The notes beneath the pieces were generated by a model. The model was not told the origin of the DNA, ran no database searches, and saw nothing but the letters and a program-made list of their open reading frames with translations. The translations under genes were made by a program, and so were the position numbers. From contig NC_134569.1 in the NCBI RefSeq assembly GCF_050947875.1, forward strand, positions 36,741,277 through 36,805,276: a stretch of 64,000 bases of DNA, read 5' to 3'. Of the stretch, positions 23,561 to 34,809 are shown piece by piece (position 1 is the first letter of the stretch; each line of letters starts with the position of its first letter). This DNA is from Dermacentor variabilis. Its lineage: Eukaryota > Arthropoda > Arachnida > Ixodida > Ixodidae.

Positions 23561-24187
23561 ACAGTATCAATTTCTTGGTGCAATACTTGATATCGGCAGC
23601 TATCTTGGGCACCCCACATAAAGAAACGCGAAAATGAGGCCAATGCGATAGTGACTGTACTTCGCAGACTTCCAGACACATCATGCGGCGGATCAGTATA
23701 GTCCATGCTGACTGTTTACAGTGCATTATTACGACGAAAATCGCGTATTCCCCACCCATCTTACACGGACTTTCTCACAAGTCAAAAGAGCAACTTCAAA
23801 GACATTTAGTTAGAGGACTACGCATATGTATAGGAGTTCCACGAGTGACTTGTAGCTGTCTTATAATAGCTGCGGCTCGCCAATCACCGTTTCCAGTTAT
23901 GAGAACTACAGGGACATGCCGACATTATTTCTGTCTTCAAACACAGTATAAAAGCCACCCGTTCGCTCTCGACATAATGAAACGAGATAAAAGTTATGTT
24001 CATAAAGAAATTTGAGAACATCTTCATATATTGCCAGGAAATTAATTTTGGAATTCAGACGTCGAATATTCTGCATGGCAGCTTAGACTTAGGCAGCTTA
24101 GACTGCATGGCAGCTTAGCGGGATATTCAGAAAAAAAAAAGACATGTCATTCACGCTGCTGAAAAACTAGCACTTTATAAGTTATAT

Positions 24188-24620
24188 GTGCGGTATGCAG
24201 GAGACAGACACGTCTGTATGGATGGCTCCAGTACTGCAACCTCTTCAACTTCAGCATTCATTATGCCGCACCTCAACAAACAAGAATCATATAAGTTATC
24301 TCGCGCAACTTCGTCCACAACGGCTGAACTATCCGCCATCCTATGTGCAATAAAATTTACAACATCAGTAAGAGATGCGCAAAAATGAGTAATTTTCAGT
24401 GATTCGCAGGCGGCTCTAACATCACTCTGCAGCACAACAGGAAAACGACCAGTGATAGCATAATAAACGAAACACTTAAAAACCTCACAAAGGCAAGGCA
24501 AGCGAAGCATGAAATAGCATTCCAGGGCATTGGGCATTGTAACATTCCTGGCAATACAGAAGCTGATGAAGCAGCTCTACAAGCACACCTCAAAGATGAT
24601 GTGGTTCCGTTCCCAATACC
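24188..24620 (+). pseudogene. LINE RNase H domain remnant
   Basis: RNase H removes the RNA strand of the hybrid. Visible in two frames are CMDGSST (first Asp), TTAELSAILCAI (Glu), VIFSDSQAAL (second Asp) and GHCNIPGNTEADEAA (last Asp). A TGA at about 24386 separates the second and third motifs. All four acidic positions remain despite the decay. Confidence 0.7.
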
Positions 24621-25430
24621 AAAGAATGAATTACGCTACATCATAAGGGAAACGTCTTTCAATATGTGTAGAAATACGTGGTTTGACCAGAATCCTAAGA
24701 GCTCGGATTTGTATCATATCGATCCGTTTATTGAATTCAATTTTCCATTGTCCTTAGACAGAAATATTGAAACCCTTATTCATCGATTAAGGCTAGGCAC
24801 TGCCTAACCAAAACATTTCCTACATAGAATTGGCCGTGCGGAAAACCCCGAATGTGACTGTGAATTTGTAGATGAAGATATACATAATTACAATAGACTG
24901 CAGACCTTTCAGTTTAAAGAAACTTTTGGGTGTTTGGCCAAAAACGGCCTTGCAGAAGAGCGCCTTAAAAGCATTAGAAACTTTTCTCGAAGAGAGTGGC
25001 ATTGTTGGCCGTTAATAACGCTTTTAGTGTTCCTTTCATTTCAAAGTCGCTGTATATATTGGGTTTGCGGATTATCTTATTTTGGCTGTTCTGTTGTGAC
25101 TGTATGTTATAATGAATTTACACGATGTATTCACCACCCAATGACTAAGGACTGTATTATAAGGCGACAGTATCATTTGTATTTTTGAGACTTTCTTCCA
25201 CAGAACTGTGTACTCATTTAACTTGTATATTGTATGTACCATGTATTTCTTACGTGAATGTGTTACTGTGAAAACGTTGCTTGAGAAGTTCTGGTGCTTT
25301 ATGAAAAGGTTATTTGATATGTAATCTTGACCCCTGTATGTTGTAGGCTAGACCCATTCAGCAGCTAATCAGTAGCCGGCGCCTTAAATTGTGGGTCAAC
25401 ATCTCCTTATAGCATATCAATAAAGAAAGA
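24621..25430 (+). pseudogene. LINE C-terminal tail and 3' UTR
   Basis: The pol C-terminus includes FLHRIGRAENPECDCEFVDEDIHN, a remnant of the C-terminal Cys/His motif, in a frame broken by a stop at 24805. The sequence then becomes non-coding and T-rich, and ends with AATAAA at 25419-25424 and a short A-rich end. Confidence 0.6.
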
Positions 25431-25525
25431 CCTAGACACGACAAGCACTTCTTCTGTCTAGGTTTTCTGCGTCTATTTGTTTGCGACACTTTACCACAAA
25501 TCTAAGCCAACTAGCCCAGCTAATC

Positions 25526-25720
25526 CTCCGCAGTGGCGTACTCAAGCCCGAAGACACGGGTTCAAATCCTCGCCGCGGCAACCGCATTTTAGCTGGGAAT
25601 GAAATGCAATAATACGCCTGTACCTTGCATTGGATGCGCCTTAGATAGCTCCAGGTGGTCAAAATGAATCCGAATTGACTTTCGCCCACTACATAATAAT
25701 ATCATGGTTTTGGCAAGCTA
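25526..25720 (+). repeat. Ruka SINE, nearly full length
   Basis: A partial head with a B box (GGGTTCAAATCC, 25558-25569) and CGCCGCGGCAACCGCATTTT junction is followed by GGGAATGAAATGCAA, CCAGGTGGTCAAAATGAATCCG and a diverged ATCATGGTTTTGGCAA end. The region corresponding to the A box is decayed. It lies about 95 bases downstream of the I-type LINE 3' end. Confidence 0.75.
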
Positions 25721-28700
25721 CTATTACAAGGCAATTTAATTTTTAACTAGCCCAGCTCTCCGCTGTCTTTTAACTTTCGGGGCTCGGGCGTCGTTATTTG
25801 TAGGGAGAATTGTGGTTGCTATAACATGAAAAATGAAGAACAGTGCTTCTCTCATCGTTTTTGGCACCCAAAGTGCGCCACCGGTATGTCAGCTTAACGC
25901 CACATATTAGACATAAGTGCCGAGTGTTCTTCTCGTTATTGCGTGGCGAAAATTCTCAGAACTCTCCGGGTGGAACTCCGACTTCCTACAGAATATACAC
26001 TTACTTTTAACCCTTGCCTATCGGTAATCTGTTAATTAGAGCCGAGCAGGTGCCATCGAATTGTATGACGCTATGAGCAGCTAAAGCGCGAATGTTAAGG
26101 TGGAGTCGCCACGTGCTTATTCCTTTTGGCGTCTTGCTGCTTAATACCAAGTCTGCGTTTGCAGTAAGGTTAGTATTTCCGCTGTGCCAGATGCGTTACT
26201 CAGTAATTTAGTTTGATGAATTTATTTTTCTATGCAGCTTCCTTTGAGTCCTGTCGAGTTTTTCGGTCTGTCACCTGTCGTTTCTGCTTGTCAAGCTACG
26301 CTTTTAAAATGGCTACCGACTGTCTGCTGGTTAATTCCGATGCTGTTTAACAATGCTCCTTTTCTACCTGCGGTCATGCTTTTCGCAGGCGGGCGTTCCC
26401 AAACCTCTGCAGGAGCTGCGCCGTCAGCCAGTGTGGCTATTTTGGCTGCGCAACTGTGGCTTCTGCGGATATGGTCGTCCCAAGGCTGAATCGACACGTA
26501 CTCCGGACATTACCGCCTTCGCTTGCGTGACAACTCAGGAAATGTGATGCGTCGAGCTGTTCTTGCCAAAGATTCCGTGGCACCGTGCAGTTCTCTCGCG
26601 ACATGCGTCTATTTGTACACCCGTGAAAAATGATCGCAGGCCGATCCTGGAGGTGACGAATGTGCGAATGTATTGATTTTCCTGCGATGACTGTTGGCTT
26701 CCAAAAAACGGTAGACTACCCGAATCGACGGTAGTGACCCTCACTTACCCCGCCGCCCACGACAAACCTGTCGTGTTCCAAGATATAGCAAGTTGTGAAT
26801 CGATCGTGTGTATATGTGTTCAGAGTTTCTTGCATATTAAAGTGCTTACGGCGGCGTCCGCCATTAATTAGGTTTTGTACTTGCTTCAACCTACTTCAAG
26901 TGGCAGCCACTTGAAGCAGGTTTCGCATTTTTGTAACCGATGTAAAGTTATTTGTTCCACACGTCTTGCCACGGCGAGGGGAACGCAAAATTTATCGGCA
27001 AGGTGCAAAAAAGGATTGTGTAACTGTTTGCTCTTAACTGTAAGTATCGAACGTCCGCGCGAACATGCTTTGATATTGTTTGAGGCGGGTCACCGTACCT
27101 TCTTTAAACGACTCGCTGTTACGCTCTCTGCTGTGGTGCACACGGTGCATCTTACACTAACGTGTGCATTGAGCACCGTAATGCCCCAACCAAAGCCAAA
27201 ATATTTCAAAATGAGCAGACGTACCTGCATTTACCTGTAAAAATATAATCAAGGGCATTTTCTCAATATCTCAATAGCTTACGACTACCTATAAACTATA
27301 AGATACAACCTGACTAGGAAACACTATACGACAGTGCATAAACCTACGACGCAGGTGGCAAAGAGGGTCAGCAAGCGACGCACGGACCACGGCGATTCTA
27401 CCAAACGCTGGCCAAATTCACTGAAAATGAGCTAGCTCTTGAAATACAGTGCTTTCGCTGGTCTTCAAAATTTTTATCTACATTTTCAATGTTTAGCGTT
27501 GTTGTTACAATGCATGAAAAGGCGAGATCTGCGATACCGTGGTTTCGGCACACATGGCAGTCGTCATACAATCCTTGCGAAAAGCTGCCACAAATGTGCT
27601 TACTTAAAGAAATTTAGGTGGTAAAATTAATGCGAAGTCTCTGATTACGGCGTCTCTTACAATCAGATCGTGGTTATGATTTAATTGCACTGTTCGTCAT
27701 TGGTCGCTCTCCGTCAGATAAGTGCAACTTGGCTTTTGAAAGAATGCTCCACTAACTTAAACTAAATTCGTCTTTATCTATACGCTTTTTAAGCGTTTAG
27801 GAAATTACGCTCGTTTGCCTATTGCTTTGAAATGCGCATTACTGGCTTTTGGTAACAAACAAAAGTACGTGAGGTTGGTTATGTTAGCTTCAATATGCTT
27901 TGGACGCGGCAGTCTAAGGCAGCGCTTCTTTGGCCTGAGTGCCTGTATTGGTGGCAAGTGCATGACAGTTTCGTTCCATGTTGCAATGACTCTGCGACGG
28001 TTGTTTCGCGAGGTGCAGTTGCCAGACATCGACTCGATGATGCCTGTAGGATATCTGTTGTTAGAGCTGTTTGAAGTAAAGTGAATGTAGCGCTCAGCTA
28101 ATAAATAATAAAATGGGCCACGTGTTAACTGGGTTCAGTGATTTTATTGTTGTTTGTCTTCTCGAGGCCCAGTACTGTACGAACCAACCACTGCATTCAT
28201 TCTCTGTACAAACAAAAATATAAGAAAACTACAAAACTTGATTGAATAAAACAGTTTATTTATTCATTTTCACTTCTTTCGCGTGTTTACACTGCCTCAA
28301 CAAGAAACATAGGGTTTAATGGTGGCTGCGCGGGGCAACATTTAGTCAAGAAGTTGCAACACTGATGTGTGTGCGGCGGAAAAATTGATAAATAATAAAT
28401 GGTAATTTTTTGCTACGCAAATTTAGCGCTAACTTATTTGCGCACTTTACCGGATCTAGCATACGTTATGGAACTATTCACACCTTGTACAGCACATACA
28501 TACTCTTGTTATACACACAAATACATACCTCCGCTGCACTTACGCCAAATCACAATGTATCACAGTAAATACATATGACCGAAATTGCTTGGCATGAATC
28601 TGCACACATATTGACGTTCAGTCTAGTTGGTATGACACTGTTGGGAGCTCGGTTTAGCGGAGGCGAGGAATACACGTTTCGGCAGCTTACGAATGGAGAG

Positions 28701-29477
28701 TCGACTAGCTTCATTTAAAAGTAAGCGCAGGTTTGCGGAGTGGCTGCGGTGGCGCTCAACTTGAGCAGCCACCTCGGTTCCAAGAAAGAGCAGGGGCTAC
28801 TGGCCCCCACGCCGAGGCAAGCTGGATTCCCGGAGCAAGGTGCAATGACCCCCACGGCGAGGCACGGCTAAGTAAGTGACGGACAGTTGCTGCCCGTCGC
28901 TCATCGCTGTCAGCCAATCATGCTAAAACTATAGACACAAAACTATCGTATTTGAATTATGTATTCTTTCCTAATTATTAATTCCCGTTGTCTCTGACTT
29001 TTAATTCACGCCAACGAATCTCCAAATTTTATCTAATTTAGGCGCATCCCAACTTACTTTTTTTTTAAGGAGGCAGCATTGTCACTGCGCGTCGAGCGGC
29101 GTATTCGCTGCTTACCGGCTGTTTGACAGACAGCCATGACTTGCTTGGAAGCACCTATGACATCTTCAAGTGCTTGCTTCAGAGCGCTCCCGCACACAAC
29201 AGGCGCATTCCATGTAATTACGGAAGAATCGAGCGCTGGGCGAGTTTGTACGTTTTGGGAAACTAGTAACAGCGCACTATATATACGGACCCGCGTTGAG
29301 CCTGTATTGCATCTTTGAGTATCCTAAGTGCGCTGTTGATAGTTTCCCAGCGCGTAACAAAGTATTCGATCTGCATCACGGGAATAAGCGAGCTCTGCCA
29401 AGGAAGACCATTACCGTTGCATCCGGCATAGGCAGGCATCAACGCATAGTTGCCTTCGTACACACCCGCCTAACAAA
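25721..29477. other. Stretch without a recognised gene
   Basis: Contents noticed: a near-perfect 35-base palindrome at 26888-26922; two overlapping opposite frames at about 27805-28084 that I cannot identify; and a nested hairpin at 28740-28772 (GTGGCTGC / GCAGCCAC enclosing GCTCAA-C-TTGAGC). No exon-intron pattern recognised. Confidence 0.45.
26888..26922. repeat. Near-perfect 35-base palindrome
   Basis: A 17-base arm (AACCTACTTCAAGTGGC, 26888-26904), a single central A, and the reverse complement arm (26906-26922) with one mismatch. Confidence 0.85.
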
Positions 29478-29546
29478 CCGCGGTGGCTAAGGGACTAGGG
29501 CGGCTCTGCTGTCGAACACGAGGTCGCAGGTTTGAGTCCTAGCCGC
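29478..29546 (+). repeat. Ruka-type tRNA-like head without its tail
   Basis: CCGCGGTGGCTAAGGGA carries the A box, CTGCTGTCGAACACGAGG matches the Ruka anticodon region, and GGTTTGAGTCC (29529-29539) is the B box, closing with CCTAGCCGC. The Ruka tail is absent; instead a strong hairpin follows at 29560. Promoter boxes are present, but the sequence is a SINE head, not a working tRNA. Confidence 0.6.
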
Positions 29547-29559
29547 AACGTCCTCTATA

Positions 29560-29591
29560 GGACCTCGGGCCGCGCAACGAGCCCGAGGTCC
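29560..29591. repeat. 11-bp perfect hairpin after the SINE head
   Basis: GGACCTCGGGC (29560-29570) and GCCCGAGGTCC (29581-29591) are exact reverse complements around a 10-base loop. The stem could form a strong RNA hairpin in a pol III transcript from the adjacent head. Confidence 0.8.
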
Positions 29592-32500
29592 TTCTCTGTC
29601 CCGTAGACCAGGGTCCAAGTACGGAGAAGGAGGATGCGTCCGAAGAGCTGAGAGCAGTGTGTCTTACGCCGACGTTTATTCCAGCAAGAAGACGAACAAC
29701 TCCTGTGCCACGCGCCCTCGATCAACGCACTTGGTTTTTCTTTCTTTTTGAGCCAGCTATTTATTTGCTCTTATTAACAATGTTTAGGCAGAAAACATTT
29801 CTCCGCAGGCCTCTATAAGGCGTCCCTCATAATCCCCTGTGCAGTTTCCTGACGTTAAGTCCCGCAATTTACCTTTTAGTGCCGTTAGTCCGTTAGTCCG
29901 AAAGAACCGGCAATCTCGACCGACTCGGCGCACCCAGACAATAGGCCCGCGAGAATAAAGCAATACGTGTGCCAAAACAACAACGTGTGCTTCGTGTGTT
30001 GGAAAAATGGATGTGTGTGCGTTGCTTGAGCAATGCCAAAATTTTCGAGGCAGTGCTTCAGTTTCGACCTCTGAGCATAGCCAAAGAAAGAGGCCGTGAT
30101 ATAAGGCATTTCGCACTGCGAACCTTAATAACTGAAATAATAACAATATAAGAAAAAGAACATAAACTGGGTGAAAGTGAGGGAAGAGATGGCTAACTTG
30201 GCATAGAACTTGCCTGGTACCGGGTGCGCGTAATCAATATTTATGGCCCACCGCCCGAGGAACAGTCAAAAACTGTTTTCGCTCCGAATGGGCAGCCGCA
30301 GAATTTGTTCCTTTGAAACGAATTCCACAAAGTGGTCGGCGGGAAGCGGAAGAGAAGTCGGAACGCAAGAGGCGGGAAGCGGCGCGTACCGTCGCTAGTC
30401 TCCCTCGCGCTTGCGTTTGGTTATTTTTACATGCTCACCGCAGTGGCCGGCTTACAATTGCCTGTCTGGGGAAAGGTGAGAGACGATGAAGGAAAGAGAG
30501 AAAGCAGATGGCGAGATATTGAGGGGGAAAGAGAGGCAGACACGGGATGAGGAGGGTTTTACGCGGTTCGAAGAAAGGGCCTCCATTCGCAATTTAAATT
30601 AACGACGCTTTCTGGAGATTTGAACGCCTTCCGAAGCGCTGCGGTGTGACAGTGGAAGTTTCGCGCTTAAGATACAGACAGGAAAAACAACAATCGTGAA
30701 CAAGGAGGACAGGCAGAAAAACAAAAATGACAAAGAAAGGAGATAAAGAGAGTGAGAGAAAGTCATTCAGGCACGCGTGCTCCTCTCTTTCCTCAAGCGA
30801 CCTCGCTTTCGCAATATCCCAAGACGTTCGAATCCCGAAAATAATTAACGTCGCGCGATTAATTAGCGTCCATTAGCGATATTGCTCACCCCGCATTCGG
30901 GGCCAGCGCCGCTCGCGCCCTTGCCGAGGCCCGCGAGCTTCCTGCATGCGTGTTCTTGCAAGGAACGGATACGGGCGCCTCGCGCGCAACTGTTACCCCA
31001 CCGCGGCGCGTCCTGAGCGCCGGCGTGCAGTGCATGGTCGCTCATCTCCCTCCTCAGTGCATACGCCGCTCTCTTGTTCGCAGCTCGCGCACAGCATCTG
31101 GGAAACCAGCAGCATGCGAGTAATTGAAGGCCCGCGGGAGCTCGCGCGACGGTGGTGCGTTTATTGACTGATTCCTCGAAGCACAGTCGTTGGATGTCTG
31201 GGCGTGGGGAAAAGAAAAGAAAACACTGGAGGCCGTGGGACGCGAGTGAAAAACGGTTTTTCTTGCCCACTTCTGCGGGCGAGTGGTGCTTGCTGTTTTT
31301 GTATCTCTTGCAACACAACGACCGTTCTATTTTTTTCTCGCTCGTTCTCTTTTCAGAGCCCGACGACCCACGACGGCTTCGAGACAGCGTGCTGTAATTT
31401 TACATGTTGCTGCGTTTCGCTGACCTGCCTACTAATGCTGGCCTTGTGGGGCGGCTACAAGCTGTGTGCGTGCGTGCATGCATGCATGTGTGTGTGTGCG
31501 TGTGCGCGTGCATGCGTGTGTGTTTGTGTGTGTGTTACATGCAGTGGAGGGTTCGGTTGCGATGTACGTTCACATGGAAAATGGAGCAGTATATATTAGG
31601 TACGCAGAGGTGAGCAGCCTGCGGCAATTCCGAAACCTTGAGTAGCATCATTTTCCCGAGAGCTACAAAGCTTTCATTTTGTTTTCTCTTAGTTAACACG
31701 TTTTCCTGTTGTGCCCTCTCCAGAGGCAACAGACCGGCCGTCTTTGGACTTTCTTATATGTCTTTTTTCCTCACGAAATAATACTTATGGTAACAAATAT
31801 TGCATTTATCCAGAACGATGGGTAACGCCAACAAATAAAAAGAAAGTGTCTTCGAAGTCAAGCACATTTGTGTCTTGCGAACAAAGAAAAAAAGAAAGAA
31901 ATGCTGACTTTTCTCGCAAACTGCGATGACCTGACAGCCGATAGCCATTCTTCCGCTGATGTCGGGCGATAGAACCTGGGGCCTGCCGCCGATGGAATTC
32001 CTAGTCGCTCCGTACTAACACCACGTTTACATTTTAAACCTGTATTATAGCTCCAACCTCTTGCTCATAACTGCGTGCCAACGCCTCTAACATGTTTTTT
32101 ACTGCAACCCTATAAGAGGCTAAGGATTACAACTCCTGCGCTCTCTTTTCCTTTGGTCCCCTTCGTACCTCTGCAGTTAAGCAAACATGAGGAAAACCAC
32201 AGTGCAGACCAACCCACTCCACCGATCTTGTGCACAAGGAGGGGAACAAACAAGCTGACGAACTTATTGGTGCTTTCAGCCAAGAAGGGACTGAAACTAA
32301 CGGGAAAGAAAAAAATCAGAGCACGCTCAAACATCCGCTCAACCCCATGCCCGTGCTTCTTTCTCATTTCCAAACACCGGCTCCTATGTCCATTCCACAG
32401 GTTCTTGCAGTACTTGAGCCGCTGATTGCAGCTCTTCTGTAAGAGCTTCCGAAAGTCGGATTTGACGGGCCTTCCATACGTCCGTGATTGGGTGGTAGCC

Positions 32501-32900
32501 AACTGTTGATGCGTGTGGTTTCCGGCAGGTCTTTAAGACCTTTCCTTGCGGCAGAGGTCGCTTGACAGGATGCGCAACAATCGTCATTGAAGGATGTTCT
32601 GGAATGTTCTGGATGTTCTGGAGTCCACTTCGACAACATCGAAGTGGGCTCGTGCTTTGAGCAACGATGCAAGATAATGCATCTAGCATACCTGTAATGC
32701 GTCTTCATCAGCGTTAATCACCTTTTCTTCTCTTTTGCTTCTTTTTCTGCTGTGCAGAATAGCAGCATATTTATTACACACTAGGTAAGTCCGACCTCTC
32801 TGTTTTTCCTTGTTTCTCTCCAATTTTCCACTATCGTTTGTCTCTTTTAACTCGATGCTCGTTCACCTCTGTCTGTGCATGACATGTGTATCAACAGCTT
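29592..32900. other. Stretch without a recognised gene
   Basis: A GC-rich block lies at about 30880-31150 with arginine-rich frames on both strands, and a GT-type microsatellite at 31462-31535. Frames at 32075-32708 on both strands match nothing I recognise. Confidence 0.45.
31462..31536 (+). repeat. Compound (GT)/(GC)/(CATG) microsatellite
   Basis: An imperfect alternating purine-pyrimidine tract of about 75 bases mixing GTGC, CATG, GTGT and TTGT units. Sequences of this type can adopt left-handed DNA. It encodes only a cysteine/valine low-complexity frame. Confidence 0.8.
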
Positions 32901-32904
32901 CTTC

Positions 32905-33015
32905 AAGAGAGAGAGAGAGAGAGAGAAGAAAGGGCAAAAGCAGGCAGTATAACTTGTAGGGCAAAATTTCGTTTGCTACCCTAGACTGGGAGAGAGGGAG
33001 AGAAGCAGTAAGAGA
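32905..33015 (-). mobile_element. LINE 3' UTR tip (hairpin family, copy E, decayed)
   Basis: On the - strand: a CCCTCTCTCCCAG tract, TCTAGGGTAGCAAACG, a hairpin region whose arms no longer pair well, and a CT-rich array (GA on +, 32908-32925). The order matches the other copies, but the stem is eroded. No coding sequence remains. Confidence 0.55.
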
Positions 33016-33439
33016 GCAGATAGAGCGCACAGACACACGATCATAGCTGGTCGCTTTTACCACACACCCTCACAGAACAAGTTAATTTGCAAAGGCTGAC
33101 TCAAAATATACTTTTCTTCTCCGTGCCTGCCTTTTTCCGGTGTGATGATGCAGTACATAAACCTCTACCTTTACTTAAATGTGAAAAGTATTGTAGCAAC
33201 GTCAAAAACAGGGATCTTACAGCACTATTCAGCAGGCACACCGGCAGGTCGCATTTTTCATATTGAACGCAACCACGACTTTATCAAAATTCTGGAAACT
33301 TTTTCATTACACTTCTAAATTACAGTTCTATCGTCATACGCTCCACTATTGAAATATACTTTCGCTTTACTTCTAAGCATATTGAAAATCGCCTGCTTCT
33401 TGGCCGATCCCCCATAGTGGTTACGCGCCACTATTGAGG

Positions 33440-33464
33440 ATACAAGACAAGACAAGACAAGACA
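33440..33464 (+). repeat. (ACAAG)n microsatellite
   Basis: Four to five AAGAC pentamers within 33440-33464. Confidence 0.8.
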
Positions 33465-33559
33465 ATACCTCTTCACTGCGACTTGATAAAAACGCTCATG
33501 CATGCTCGCGATGTCCTCTTCTTCATCGGAGTTCAGGCGCGGCATTTGCGTCCCTCCGA

Positions 33560-34809
33560 AGAAAGCATCGTCCCGATGCGCACTTTAAGCGTATGAGGAT
33601 GGTGTACAATGGCACAGAGTAGCAGACGCCAAAAAAAAAAAAGAAACTAAAAGACAGTTCTTTCAACAGGTATAGCTTCATCCGTACCACATGTGCCACT
33701 TAGGGTAAGTGTTCGCGGCGACTGCAGCAGTTGTCACTGTCAGGAACGACCTCGTAATTCACGTCGTTCATGCAGCGGATCACTCTGTACGGCCCAAAGT
33801 GCCGTCTTAGCAGTTTTTTGGAAAGTCCACGACGGCGTATGGGTCTCCAGACCCATACTTTGTCGCTGGGAGGGTAGAAAATGCACCTGTGTCGCTGGGA
33901 GAGTAGAAAATGCACCTGTGTCGAAGATCGTACCGTTTGCATCGTGGTCTGGCTGAAGGCGAATACGTACTCGGGAAAGCTGTCTGCCTTCTTCGGCGCG
34001 GTGAGTAAGTTCTTCAACGTCGGTAGGTATGCCGCCGAGGTCGTGCGACAGCATGGCATCCAACGTCGTCGCGGCTTCGCGACCGTGGACTAAGCTGAAA
34101 GGTGTCATTCGAGTAGTTTCTTGTCGAGCGTTATTTTAGGCGAAGGTTACGTAAGGCAAAATCTGATCCCAGTTCTTATGTTCCACTTCGACGTACATGC
34201 ATAGCATGTCTGCGAGAGTCTAAGACCCTCGGTTAGTCTGTTGGTCTGGGCATGATATGCGGTTGTTTTCCAGTGGTTTGCACCACTTAGTCTGAGAACC
34301 GAGTCAAGGAGCTCGGCAGTGAAGGCAGTCCCTCTGGCTGTGATAACTATTTTTGAGGCACCGTGCCTTAGCACGAGGTTTTCAATGAAAAAAAAATAGC
34401 TGCTTCGGCTGCTATGCCCCACTGTATGGCTTGAGTCTCCGTACAGCGCGTCAGGTAATCGGTGACAGCAGTGATCCATCTGTTGCCGGCTGTAGAAGTT
34501 GGAAATTGGCCCCGCAAATCCGTTCCAACTTGTGCGAATGGCTGCCCTGGTACTTCGACTGTATGTAAGAGGCCTGCCGGCTTGCCGGTCGATGCTCTGC
34601 GTCTTTGGCAGTCGGCACATGCTCGTACGTGATGTTTTACAACAGCGGGTAGCTTTGACCAGTAGTACTTGCGTCGGAGTCGGGACAATGTTCTCGAATA
34701 GCCTAGATGACCTGCGGTGGTTTCATCGTGGCATGCTTTTAGTATTTATTTTCGAAGTGATGCCGGTACGACAAGCAGGAATGTGCCGCCGCTGGCGGAA
34801 AAGTTCTTA
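33560..34809 (-). pseudogene. Ty3/gypsy pol: integrase part
   Basis: Read on the - strand from 34809 down. An N-terminal zinc module shows His/His (HDETTAGH region) and CADC. The catalytic core has VGTDLRGQFP, with the first Asp; a second block where the expected Asp is replaced by Ala (VITARGTAF); and a third block, QTNRLTEGL, with Glu present. A C-terminal SH3-like segment follows (VWVWRPIRRRGLSKKLLRRH, YRVIRCMNDVNYEVVP). Frameshifts occur at an A9 run near 34387 and at a 29-base tandem duplication (33862-33919). The integrase joins retroelement cDNA to the genome; this copy cannot do so. It continues upstream beyond the LINE insertion. Confidence 0.85.
33862..33919. repeat. 29-bp tandem duplication inside gypsy integrase
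   Basis: Two units, 33862-33890 and 33891-33919, differing at one base. The unit length is not a multiple of three, so the duplication shifts the frame of the integrase C-terminal segment and explains why that segment appears in two different frames. Confidence 0.9.

Larger units (their letters stand above)
19900..25430 (+). mobile_element. Long decayed I-type LINE, about 5.5 kb
   Basis: Domain order along the + strand: gag-like ORF1 with a CCHC knuckle (19949-21230), endonuclease remnants (21420-22100), RT (22650-23560), RNase H (about 24190-24600), C-terminal zinc-type motif (about 24850-24890), and a 3' UTR ending at AATAAA 25419-25424. ORF1 with CCHC plus pol with RNase H is the I-clade plan. 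Numerous stops and frameshifts break every domain. The 5' end lies between about 19765, where the reverse LINE ends, and 19949. Confidence 0.8.

Noticed and set aside
27805..28084. Overlapping opposite frames of 74 and 89 residues
   Set aside because: Neither shows a recognisable motif; left as an unidentified stretch.
32075..32708. Possible LINE ORF1 or transposon gag on either strand
   Set aside because: A vague resemblance in composition only; no zinc knuckle or other motif seen.
33440..33464. CRISPR-like direct repeat array
   Set aside because: Simple AAGAC pentamers without spacers; a microsatellite in an animal genome.
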